Assembly (NCBI GenBank): GCA_964572225.1
Contig: CAZNFR010000072.1
Span: 1 to 17,999, forward strand
Length of the DNA stretch: 17,999 nt
Reading direction: 5' to 3'
Origin: CAZNFR01 sp964572225
GTDB taxonomy: Bacteria; Bacteroidota; Bacteroidia; Bacteroidales; GCA-2748055
Below the pieces are notes generated by a model, which had not been told where the DNA came from, ran no database searches, and saw only the letters and a program-made list of their open reading frames with translations. Shown here piece by piece: positions 7,628-14,525 of the stretch; positions within the stretch are counted from its first letter, which is position 1, and each line of letters begins with the position of its first letter. A program made the position numbers and the translations under genes.

Positions 7628-7692
7628 TCAGATCAATCTGGCACTTTTGTCAGTAAGACCAATATAGTGATTATCCCCAGATTGTTTGTCAG
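7623..7692 (+). repeat. Three TTTGTCAG repeats and a short inverted repeat in the leader of the sigma-54 activator
   Basis: TTTTGTCAG occurs at 7623-7631 and 7645-7653, exactly 22 bp (about two helical turns) apart. A third copy, GTTTGTCAG, lies at 7684-7692. Between the first two is the palindrome CAGAT-CA-ATCTG (7629-7640). The first copy overlaps the candidate -7 box, so a protein bound there could control transcription. Function is not shown. Confidence 0.45.
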
Positions 7693-7732
7693 AATTAACC
7701 TGTTCAATTACAGTTGTTTAATTTATATAATT

Positions 7733-8968
7733 GTGAACATTCAACAAATAAAGCAGAGATTTGGTATTATCGGGAACGACAGCGGATTGAATCACGCCAT
7801 AGATATAGCAATGCAGGTAGCCGGAACCGACCTTTCCGTATTGATAACCGGTGAAAGCGGAACAGGTAAGGAGGTTTTTCCACAGATCATCCATAGCCTC
7901 AGCTCCAGAAAACATGGAACTTATATTGCTGTTAACTGCGGTGCTATTCCGGATGGCACCATAGATTCAGAGCTCTTTGGTCATGAAAAAGGTTCCTTTA
8001 CCGGGGCTCATGATTCAAGGAAAGGTTATTTTGAAGTTGCCGATGGGGGTACGATTTTTCTGGATGAGGTGGCAGAACTCCCACTCTCAACCCAGGTGCG
8101 ACTCCTGAGGGTTCTTGAAGCAGGGGAATTTCTGAGGGTAGGTTCATCCAAAGTGCAAAAAACCAATGTAAGGGTAATTGCTGCCACCAATGTAAATATC
8201 ACCGAAGCCATCAACCGGAATAAATTCAGGGAAGACCTCTACTATCGCTTAAACACAGTCCCGGTTCACATTCCTCCGCTTAAAAAAAGAGAGGGGGACA
8301 TCAGCCTTCTTTTTCGAAAATTCGCATCCGATTTTGCGGAACGCTACAGAATGCCGCCCGTCTCCCTTACACCCGAATCGATCCGGTCCCTTGAAAACTA
8401 TGAATGGCCGGGAAACGTAAGACAACTCAAAAACGTTACCGAACAAATCTCGATTATTGAACAGGAAAGAACCATCGACAATGAAACCCTTCTGAAATAC
8501 CTTCCCGACTACCATAAATCGAAATTACCAGCCCTGGTCGGAAATAATATCGACCGCGAAACGTTTTCCTCCGAAAGGGAAATTCTGTACAAGATCCTCT
8601 TCGATATGAAAAATGATATGAGCGATCTCAAAAAACTTGTGCTGGATATGATGCATAAAGGTTCCGACAACCGACAGGTCAGAGAGGAAAATGCCCGGCT
8701 CATCGAAAGGCTTTACGATAATCCGGATTCCATCACGCATCCTGAACCCCCGGTAAAACCAAGACATATACCCCGTCCCCACGAAGAAGATATTCTCGAT
8801 ACAGAGGAGATCGTAGAGGAATCCCTCTCCCTGGAAGACAAGGAAAAAGAACTTATCATTAAAGCCCTCGATAAATACAACGGTAAAAGGAAAAATGCCG
8901 CTACGGAACTCGGGATCTCAGAGCGAACCCTTTACCGTAAAATCAAGGAATATAATATCGATGCGTAA
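7733..8968 (+). CDS. Sigma-54-dependent transcriptional activator, AAA+ and Fis-type HTH, no receiver domain
   Basis: This protein of about 411 residues is a bacterial enhancer-binding protein that opens RNA polymerase-sigma-54 promoters by ATP hydrolysis. The AAA+ domain shows Walker A 'GESGTGKE', the sigma-54 contact loop as GSFTGA (a variant of GAFTGA), Walker B 'GGTIFLDE', an arginine-rich 'KFREDLYYRLN' region and sensor II 'YEWPGNVRQLKN'. The C-terminus is a Fis-type helix-turn-helix ('NGKRKNAATELGISERTLYRKIKEY'). A charged linker of about 120 residues separates the two. There is no N-terminal receiver, PAS or GAF domain. The GTG start gives MNIQQIKQRFGIIGN, where homology to this clade begins. 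The frame also extends upstream to a TTG at 7625, but that lies in the candidate promoter. The gene overlaps lptE by 8 bases. Signal and targets are unknown. Confidence 0.9.
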   Translation: MNIQQIKQRFGIIGNDSGLNHAIDIAMQVAGTDLSVLITGESGTGKEVFPQIIHSLSSRKHGTYIAVNCGAIPDGTIDSELFGHEKGSFTGAHDSRKGYFEVADGGTIFLDEVAELPLSTQVRLLRVLEAGEFLRVGSSKVQKTNVRVIAATNVNITEAINRNKFREDLYYRLNTVPVHIPPLKKREGDISLLFRKFASDFAERYRMPPVSLTPESIRSLENYEWPGNVRQLKNVTEQISIIEQERTIDNETLLKYLPDYHKSKLPALVGNNIDRETFSSEREILYKILFDMKNDMSDLKKLVLDMMHKGSDNRQVREENARLIERLYDNPDSITHPEPPVKPRHIPRPHEEDILDTEEIVEESLSLEDKEKELIIKALDKYNGKRKNAATELGISERTLYRKIKEYNIDA

Positions 8969-9485
8969 AACCGGCCCAACCAAAATCAGATTGCTACTCC
9001 TTGCCGGCATTATCCTCTTTGTCACACCGGCATGCAAGGTTAGCTATTCCTTTAGCGGTACCAACATACCGATCGAGATCAACACCGTATCCATACAGTT
9101 CTTTCCCAATCGTGCACCCCTGGTACAGGCTCAACTAAGTCAGACCTTTACCGATGAACTACGGGATAAAATTCAGAGTCAGACCCGGCTGGAAATCGTG
9201 AATGGAATAGGAGATGTCGATTTCTCGGGCGAAATAACCAACTATGAGGTCCGACCCCAGGCCATTACCGGTAATGAAACCGCTGCACTCAACCGCCTCA
9301 CCATCACCATACGCGTAAAATATGAGAATTCAGTATACCCCGACAATAGCTTCGATACCCGGTTCTCCAGGTATGAAGACTACAACAGCTCTCAGGACCT
9401 TTCCCAGGTGGAAAACGAACTCATTGATCTCATCGTGGAGAATATCGTAGAGGATGTATTTAACCGGGCCTTCGTAAACTGGTAA
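8961..9485 (+). CDS. lptE: LptE-family lipopolysaccharide-assembly lipoprotein
   Basis: This 174-residue predicted outer-membrane lipoprotein has a basic, hydrophobic signal (MRKTGPTKIRLLLLAGIILF) and a lipobox-like 'VTPAC', with C25 as the lipidated cysteine. The mature part ('YSFSGTNIPIEINTVSIQFFPNRAPLVQAQLSQTFTDELRDKIQSQTRLEIV...') matches the Bacteroidota LptE pattern. In the Lpt pathway LptE plugs and assembles the LptD barrel that inserts lipopolysaccharide in the outer leaflet; lptD is not in this window. The start is the ATG overlapping the last 8 bases of the sigma-54 gene. An in-frame upstream extension exists but lies wholly inside that gene and would displace the signal peptide. 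The next gene begins one base after the stop, so translation is probably coupled. Confidence 0.87.
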   Translation: MRKTGPTKIRLLLLAGIILFVTPACKVSYSFSGTNIPIEINTVSIQFFPNRAPLVQAQLSQTFTDELRDKIQSQTRLEIVNGIGDVDFSGEITNYEVRPQAITGNETAALNRLTITIRVKYENSVYPDNSFDTRFSRYEDYNSSQDLSQVENELIDLIVENIVEDVFNRAFVNW

Positions 9486-9486
9486 T

Positions 9487-10170
9487 ATGACTACAGAAAA
9501 GTTATACAAATACTTCGACAATCCGGTTCGTTCAGAACTAACTTCCAAAGACTTTCAGGAGTTAATCACCCAATACCCCTGTTTCTCCGCTGCACATATA
9601 CTATTTCTGTTTGAACTCAAAAACGAAGAAAGTCCGGTTTTCCGCGAAAAACTAAAACAGCACGGAATACACTTTCATAACCGCCGGCATACAGCCGCAA
9701 TTATTAATGGAGACCTCTTCCCAAAACTCCTCTCCCGCCACCGTAAGGCTGGTTCAGAATTAAAGGCTGAAGGGGCAACCGATCAAACCCAGGATGGTGA
9801 AAACGACCTGCTCGAATTTGGTTACCAGGATGCAAATGACCCTGCTCCCGATGATTCCGGAAGCTTTACAAGCTGGATCGACCGGTTTTCAGATAAGGAA
9901 GAGAAAAACGAACTGATAGACAAATTCCTTCAAAGTGATGTCGGACCCATCCGGGCTGATGCCGAAACATTGCTCAAAGGAGACGTATCCAAAGATAGCA
10001 TAGAAGAAGACGATAACTTCATAACCGACACATTGGCAAGGATTTACGTAAAGCAAGGAATGTTGTCAAAAGCCATTTTTGCCTACGAGAAATTAAGTTT
10101 GAAATTCCCGGAAAAAAGTGTTTACTTTGCGACGCAAATTGAAGAAATTAAAAGACTCAAAAAAAAATAG
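9487..10170 (+). CDS. TPR-like protein of the lptE-secG operon, unknown function
   Basis: I do not recognise a named function for this 227-residue protein. It has no signal peptide or membrane segment. The N-terminal part (residues 1-85) is helical and aromatic ('LYKYFDNPVRSELTSKDFQELITQYPCFSAAHILFL'). The middle (about 90-175) is acidic, low in complexity and probably disordered. The C-terminus contains one clear tetratricopeptide-like helix pair ('TDTLARIYVKQGMLSKAIFAYEKLSLKFPEKSVYFATQIEEI', about 180-222) and ends in a lysine-rich tail. It is tightly packed between lptE (1-base gap) and secG (3-base gap), so it is made with them. From memory, similar genes occupy this slot in other Bacteroidota. 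A scaffold role in envelope biogenesis is an inference from position only. Confidence 0.85.
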   Translation: MTTEKLYKYFDNPVRSELTSKDFQELITQYPCFSAAHILFLFELKNEESPVFREKLKQHGIHFHNRRHTAAIINGDLFPKLLSRHRKAGSELKAEGATDQTQDGENDLLEFGYQDANDPAPDDSGSFTSWIDRFSDKEEKNELIDKFLQSDVGPIRADAETLLKGDVSKDSIEEDDNFITDTLARIYVKQGMLSKAIFAYEKLSLKFPEKSVYFATQIEEIKRLKKK

Positions 10171-10173
10171 AAA

Positions 10174-10545
10174 ATGCATACCTTATTCGTAATATTAATC
10201 CTGATCGTCTGCATCTTATTGGTATTGATAGTTCTGGTACAGAATTCCAAAGGCGGCGGACTCGCATCCAACTTTTCATCCTCTAACCAGTATATGGGCG
10301 TCAGAAAAACAGCTGATTTCCTTGAAAAGGCCACCTGGACGCTGGCAGCCGGACTATTGGTGTTCAGTCTTCTCGCAACCATGACCATCCCCCGTGCTGA
10401 AGTGGAAGAACGCTCCAGAGTAGAAGGACAGTTTGATTCCGGTCTCCTTGATCAGTCTGCCGGTGGAAATACCATTCAACTCCCCGATGCGGATAACAAT
10501 ACCGGCGGACAATCGGAAACGGAAGAACAGGAACCCGTGGAATAA
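10174..10545 (+). CDS. secG: Preprotein translocase subunit SecG
   Basis: SecG is the small inner-membrane subunit of the SecYEG channel that assists SecA-driven export. This 123-residue protein has the expected two membrane helices (about 3-22 and 52-71). Between them lies the conserved loop: 'VLVQNSKGGGLASNFSSSNQYMGVRKTADFLEKATW'. The C-terminal tail after about residue 75 is acidic and polar, as in Bacteroidota SecG proteins, which are longer than the roughly 75-residue minimal type. It is the last gene of the operon starting with the sigma-54 activator; a strong intrinsic terminator follows 24 bases after the stop. Confidence 0.94.
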   Translation: MHTLFVILILIVCILLVLIVLVQNSKGGGLASNFSSSNQYMGVRKTADFLEKATWTLAAGLLVFSLLATMTIPRAEVEERSRVEGQFDSGLLDQSAGGNTIQLPDADNNTGGQSETEEQEPVE

Positions 10546-10564
10546 TCATGGCAAACGAAATCTC

Positions 10565-10604
10565 AAAGAGTGTCAGGATGTCATAAACCTGACACTTTTT
10601 TTTT
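10565..10604 (+). terminator. Intrinsic terminator after secG
   Basis: GTGTCAGG (10570-10577) pairs with CCTGACAC (10588-10595) around a 10-base loop, followed by nine Ts (10596-10604). The upstream bases AAAGA can extend the stem into the T-run. It separates the secG operon from groESL. Confidence 0.9.
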
Positions 10605-10624
10605 ATCGTTTTTTTGACAGCTTT

Positions 10625-10655
10625 TAAGTATAACATATTGATATTATGATACTTA
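10625..10655. repeat. Inverted repeat TAAGTAT-N17-ATACTTA upstream of groES
   Basis: Perfect 7-bp arms at 10625-10631 and 10649-10655 flank a 17-base AT-rich core that itself contains CATA and TATG. It lies about 145 bases before groES and just after the secG terminator. It could be an operator for the chaperonin genes. It is not a CIRCE element. Confidence 0.4.
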
Positions 10656-10799
10656 CAATACCCGCCCAGGTATTACCCTTTTCCCGGCTGTGAAAAAATG
10701 TCCTTCAACCCTGGCAATAAACAACCCACAGTGGATTTGGCATAATATATGATCTGAGTCGGTCGAATTTAACATGTCTAACCTATAAATCATTCTAAA

Positions 10800-11078
10800 A
10801 TGGCAGATGTAAAAATAAAGCCATTGGCCGACCGGGTACTTATCGAGCCAATGGAAGCTGAGGAAAAAACTGCAAGTGGAATTATCATTCCCGATACCGC
10901 AAAAGAAAAACCCCAAAAAGGAACAGTAGTTGCTACAGGTCCCGGAACCGCCGAAGAAAAAATGGAAGTAAAAGTAGGAGATAAAGTCCTTTACGGAAAA
11001 TACTCCGGCACTGAACTGACTGTTGACGGGAAAGACTACCTGATCATGAAACAATCGGAAATTCTCGCAATCGTATAA
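10800..11078 (+). CDS. groES: Co-chaperonin GroES
   Basis: This 92-residue protein is the heptameric lid of the GroEL folding chamber. The N-terminal 'IKPLADRVLIEP' and the mobile GroEL-binding loop 'EEKTASGIIIPDTAKEKPQKGTVVATG' (about residues 21-47) are typical, as are 'GDKVLYGKYSGTEL' and the C-terminal 'DYLIMKQSEILAIV'. The length is normal for bacteria (about 90-97). groEL begins 29 bases downstream, the usual bicistronic arrangement. The 254-base gap from secG holds the terminator and an inverted repeat. I found neither a CIRCE element nor an exact TAnnTTTG box there, so the heat-shock promoter is not identified. Confidence 0.97.
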   Translation: MADVKIKPLADRVLIEPMEAEEKTASGIIIPDTAKEKPQKGTVVATGPGTAEEKMEVKVGDKVLYGKYSGTELTVDGKDYLIMKQSEILAIV

Positions 11079-11107
11079 TTCAGCATTAACTAAAAATCTT
11101 TATAAAC

Positions 11108-12739
11108 ATGGCAAAAGAAATCAAATTTGATATTGAAGCGCGCGATCAACTTAAGAAAGGAATCGACGCTCTTGCAAATGCAGTGAAAGTGACCCTGGGA
11201 CCGAAAGGCCGCAATGTCATTATCGAGAAGAAATTTGGCGCTCCCCAGATTACCAAGGACGGGGTAACCGTAGCTAAAGAAGTGGAACTGGAAGACAAGT
11301 TCAAAAATATCGGAGCCCAGATGGTTAAAGAAGTCGCCTCCAAAACCAACGATGACGCAGGCGACGGAACCACCACTGCTACCGTTCTGGCACAATCTAT
11401 TGTTAATGTCGGACTCAAAAACGTTACGGCTGGTGCAAATCCCATGGATCTTAAAAGAGGGATCGATAAAGCAGTTATTCACGTCGTGGAAAGCCTGAAA
11501 AATCAGTCGAAAGAGATTGGCGACGACACCAAAAAAATCGAACAGGTTGCATCCATTTCAGCCAATAACGATACCAGCATAGGTGCGCTGATCGCAGAAG
11601 CGATGTCGAAAGTAAAAAAAGAAGGAGTCATTACCGTGGAAGAAGCAAAAACTTCCGAAACAACCGTTGAGGTTGTGGAAGGGATGCAGTTCGACCGTGG
11701 TTACATCTCTCCTTATTTTGTAACCGACACAGAAAAAATGGAAGCCGTTCTGGATAATCCTTATATCCTGATTCACGACAAGAAGATCTCAACCATGAAA
11801 GATCTTCTCCCAATCCTCGAAACCACCGCACAAACCGGCCGCCCCCTGATGATCATCGCCGAGGATGTGGACGGTGAAGCCCTCGCAACCCTGGTTGTAA
11901 ATAAACTCAGAGGATCCCTGAAGATTGCAGCAGTCAAAGCTCCAGGATTTGGAGACAGAAGAAAAGAAATGCTCGAGGATATCGCTATCCTTACTGGTGG
12001 CACCGTGATCTCCGAAGAAAAAGGCCTGAAACTTGAAGGTGCACAGCTGGATATGCTCGGTACTGCAGAAAAAATCACCATTGATAAGGAAAATACCACC
12101 ATTGTTGGAGGTTCAGGAGAAAAATCCAACATCGATGCAAGAGTCTCCCAAATTAAAAAACAAATTGAAAATACCACCTCCGATTACGATAAGGAGAAAC
12201 TTCAGGAACGCCTTGCCAAACTTGCCGGCGGAGTGGCTGTTCTCTACGTAGGTGCCGCTTCGGAAGTGGAAATGAAAGAAAAGAAAGACCGCGTTGAAGA
12301 TGCTTTGAGTGCCACCAGAGCTGCCGTGGAAGAAGGTATTATCCCCGGTGGTGGTGTGGGTTATGTCCGTGCCATTAGCGCTCTTGAAAACCTGGAAGGC
12401 GAGAACGAAGATGAAACCACAGGGATACATATCGTGAAAAGAGCACTCGAAGAACCGCTTCGTCAGATCGTTGAGAATGCCGGCATGGAAGGCTCCGTGG
12501 TGGTACAGAAAATCAATGAAGGTAAAGACGACTACGGATTCAATGCAAGAACTGAAAAGTATGAAAACCTCTACGAATCCGGTGTAATCGACCCAACCAA
12601 AGTTGCTCGTATTGCCTTGGAGAATGCTGCTTCCATCGCGGGTATGTTCCTGACTACCGAATGCGTGCTGGCAGAAATTCCCGAACCAGAACCTCCAATG
12701 CCCGCAGGCGGCCCCGGAGGAATGGGCGGTATGATGTAA
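11108..12739 (+). CDS. groEL: Chaperonin GroEL
   Basis: This 543-residue ATP-dependent chaperonin subunit forms the double-ring folding chamber with GroES. Family landmarks include 'VTLGPKGRNVIIEKKFGAPQ' near residues 28-47, the ATP-site segment 'DDAGDGTTTATVLAQ' (about 83-97), the family signature 'AAVEEGIIPGGG' (about 402-413) and the glycine-methionine tail 'GGPGGMGGMM'. It is full length, with no gap or frameshift. It pairs with groES 29 bases upstream and is ended by a bidirectional terminator shared with the convergent AbrB-like gene. Only this copy is present in the window. Confidence 0.98.
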   Translation: MAKEIKFDIEARDQLKKGIDALANAVKVTLGPKGRNVIIEKKFGAPQITKDGVTVAKEVELEDKFKNIGAQMVKEVASKTNDDAGDGTTTATVLAQSIVNVGLKNVTAGANPMDLKRGIDKAVIHVVESLKNQSKEIGDDTKKIEQVASISANNDTSIGALIAEAMSKVKKEGVITVEEAKTSETTVEVVEGMQFDRGYISPYFVTDTEKMEAVLDNPYILIHDKKISTMKDLLPILETTAQTGRPLMIIAEDVDGEALATLVVNKLRGSLKIAAVKAPGFGDRRKEMLEDIAILTGGTVISEEKGLKLEGAQLDMLGTAEKITIDKENTTIVGGSGEKSNIDARVSQIKKQIENTTSDYDKEKLQERLAKLAGGVAVLYVGAASEVEMKEKKDRVEDALSATRAAVEEGIIPGGGVGYVRAISALENLEGENEDETTGIHIVKRALEEPLRQIVENAGMEGSVVVQKINEGKDDYGFNARTEKYENLYESGVIDPTKVARIALENAASIAGMFLTTECVLAEIPEPEPPMPAGGPGGMGGMM

Positions 12740-12758
12740 TAAACATTATGAACTGCAT

Positions 12759-12793
12759 AAAAAAAGGTACCCGGTTTCGGGTACCTTTTTTTT
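12759..12793. terminator. Bidirectional intrinsic terminator between groEL and the AbrB-like gene
   Basis: GGTACCCG (12766-12773) pairs with CGGGTACC (12778-12785) around a 4-base loop. Eight Ts follow on the plus strand (12786-12793), and seven As precede it (12759-12765), which become a T-run on the minus strand. It can thus end both convergent transcripts. The TAA stop of the minus-strand gene overlaps the T-run. Confidence 0.92.
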
Positions 12794-12986
12794 ATTCTTC
12801 CGATGTCTCCTCATCCAGGGGCCTTATCAGAATCCCCTTTCCATACATCTTAACCTCAAGTTGCTGTCTGGCTTCCCAGCCCAGCTTGTTTACATATCCC
12901 ATCGGGATTATGATAGAATAACTGGTCCCCCCTGATATTCTGGTCAGATTACGGATATACCCGCCCGGTGTTCTTCTTTTTTTCAT
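12792..12986 (-). CDS. Small AbrB/MazE/SpoVT-type DNA-binding protein
   Basis: This 64-residue protein matches the swapped-hairpin AbrB/MazE fold: 'TRISGGTSYSIIIPMGYVNKLGWEARQQLEVKMYGKGILIRPLD' (about residues 15-58). The glycine-serine turn, 'IIP', 'LGW', a central 'V.MYG' strand and terminal 'ILIRP' follow the domain pattern. Members bind DNA as dimers, acting either as antitoxins or as stand-alone regulators. There is no toxin-like ORF beside it: it is convergent with groEL and divergent from the sugar symporter, with 120 bases between starts. A stand-alone regulator, perhaps autoregulatory or acting on the adjacent sugar operon, is inferred. The basic N-terminus (MKKRRTPGG) supports DNA binding. 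Its 3' end uses the shared bidirectional terminator, which argues that it is a real expressed gene. Confidence 0.78.
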   Translation of the reverse strand: MKKRRTPGGYIRNLTRISGGTSYSIIIPMGYVNKLGWEARQQLEVKMYGKGILIRPLDEETSEE

Positions 12987-13043
12987 AATTCTCCGGTTTA
13001 GTATGAAATTAAATTAATGAAGATTTCCGGTATTTCCTAAAAA

Positions 13044-13075
13044 TTTGTCAAATTCATCATATTTTGCTAATTATG
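13044..13075 (+). promoter_or_regulatory. Candidate promoter for the symporter-GH94 operon
   Basis: TTTG (13044-13047) and TAATTATG (13068-13075, one base off TAnnTTTG) are separated by 20 bases, fitting the Bacteroidota -33/-7 layout. The start codon lies about 31 bases after the -7 box. Confidence 0.45.
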
Positions 13076-13106
13076 CTGTCCGATTTCCCAACTCAACCCA
13101 TTAGCC

Positions 13107-14507
13107 ATGAACCTTAAATCTTCCAAACTATCCGTCTTTGAAAAGATAGGATATGCCGCCGGAGATACAGCCTCCAACCTGTTTTGGCAAACCTTCTCCA
13201 TGTTCCTCCTTTTCTTTTATACAGATATCTTCGGAATTTCTGCCGCTGCAGCCGGAACCATGTTTCTGATAACCCGGATCTGGGATACCGTAAACGATCC
13301 CCTAATGGGTATCCTCTCCGACCGGACCCATACACGCTGGGGGAAATTCAGACCCTACCTGCTCTGGCTTGCCATACCCTTTGGGGTTATCGGAGTATTT
13401 ACCTTCACCACCCCCGAATTTAGCGACTCAGGGAAAATTGTTTATGCCTACATTACCTACTCCCTGATGATGATGATCTATACAGCCATAAATATTCCCT
13501 ACTCAGCCTTGATGGGGGTCATGTCATCCAATTCCCTTGAAAGAACCTCACTTTCTTCCTTCCGTTTTGTTGCGGCCTTTGTGGGCGGACTGATAGTACA
13601 GGGTACCGCACTTAAGCTTGTAAATATTACCGGTGGAGAGGATAAAGCACAGGGCTGGCAATGGACTATGATGATTTTTGCTATTCTGGCTGCAGCCCTG
13701 TTCCTGTTTACCTTCCTGACTACAAGAGAAAGGGTTACCCCCCCTAAAAGTCAGTCAACCTCTCTAAAAAATGACCTGGGCGATCTTTTTAAAAATATTC
13801 CCTGGGTAATGCTGTTTATCATTGGTATTCTCTTACTCACCTTTGTTTCCATACGAAATGGTTCCATTATGTACTATTTCAAGTATTATGTAGGTGATCA
13901 GAATTTCAAGCTTTTCGGGAATGAATACAATTACAACCGGGATACCCTGGCTTCAGCTTTCATGGTTGCCGGCTCCCTCGCCAATATTGCAGGGGTGCTG
14001 CTTACACGGTATATCTCCGGACTGATGGGGAAAAAACGGGCGTATATTATGCTTATGGCTCTTACCGGCGTGCTTACTGCCTTTTTCTATACACTTCCGT
14101 CCTCTGCCATCATACCCATGTTTGTTACTCAGGTCCTGATCAGCCTTATCATGGGCCCCCTTTCACCCATAATATGGGCCATGTATACCGATACCGCCGA
14201 TTATTCGGAATACAAAAACGGCAGAAGAGCCACCGGACTTGTTATGTCGGCCTCTACCATGGCCCAGAAATTCGGCTGGACCATCGGTGGTGCCCTGGCT
14301 GGCTGGATACTCGGAGCCTTCGGTTTTGTCGCCAATCAGGAACAATCCCCGGATACCCTCAGGGGAATTCGCCTAATGATCAGTCTGATCCCCGCCATTT
14401 CTGCTATCCTCGGCGCAGTAGCCATGTTTTTTTACCGGCTTGATGAAAAAACCATGAAGGAAATCGAGGTAGAGCTGAATGAAAGAAGATCCAAAGAAAA
14501 CTATTAA
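13107..14507 (+). CDS. MFS sugar:cation symporter of the GPH (glycoside-pentoside-hexuronide) family
   Basis: This 466-residue inner-membrane protein has about 12 hydrophobic segments. It carries the GPH signature near the second helix and following loop: 'IWDTVNDPLMGILSDRTHTRWGKFRPYLLW' region, residues 58-87, with D60, D64, D72, R73 and 'RWGKFRPY'. The N-terminus 'FEKIGYAAGDTASNLFWQ' is also typical. GPH carriers (MelB-like) import oligosaccharides, glycosides or uronides with Na+ or H+. The GH94 phosphorylase begins 18 bases downstream, so the likely cargo is a beta-linked disaccharide that the phosphorylase then splits in the cytosol. The exact sugar cannot be told from the sequence. The length is normal (about 450-480), and no SusC/SusD pair is nearby. 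Confidence 0.9.
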   Translation: MNLKSSKLSVFEKIGYAAGDTASNLFWQTFSMFLLFFYTDIFGISAAAAGTMFLITRIWDTVNDPLMGILSDRTHTRWGKFRPYLLWLAIPFGVIGVFTFTTPEFSDSGKIVYAYITYSLMMMIYTAINIPYSALMGVMSSNSLERTSLSSFRFVAAFVGGLIVQGTALKLVNITGGEDKAQGWQWTMMIFAILAAALFLFTFLTTRERVTPPKSQSTSLKNDLGDLFKNIPWVMLFIIGILLLTFVSIRNGSIMYYFKYYVGDQNFKLFGNEYNYNRDTLASAFMVAGSLANIAGVLLTRYISGLMGKKRAYIMLMALTGVLTAFFYTLPSSAIIPMFVTQVLISLIMGPLSPIIWAMYTDTADYSEYKNGRRATGLVMSASTMAQKFGWTIGGALAGWILGAFGFVANQEQSPDTLRGIRLMISLIPAISAILGAVAMFFYRLDEKTMKEIEVELNERRSKENY

Positions 14508-14525
14508 TATTTTAAAATCCATACC

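Noticed and set aside
7639..7653. Possible sigma-54 (-24/-12) promoter beginning TGGCAC
   Set aside because: The GG element is present, but the bases 10 nt downstream are AG rather than the required GC, so the -12 half is missing.
7625..7732. Upstream TTG start that would extend the sigma-54 activator by 36 residues
   Set aside because: The extension lies on the candidate promoter and repeats, and recognisable homology begins at the GTG at 7733 (MNIQQIKQRFGIIGN).
10546..10799. CIRCE operator upstream of groES
   Set aside because: Neither TTAGCACTC nor GAGTGCTAA, nor a close variant of either, occurs in the region.
12792..12986. Toxin-antitoxin module including the AbrB/MazE-like gene
   Set aside because: No toxin-sized partner lies on either side: the neighbours are groEL (convergent) and the sugar symporter (divergent).
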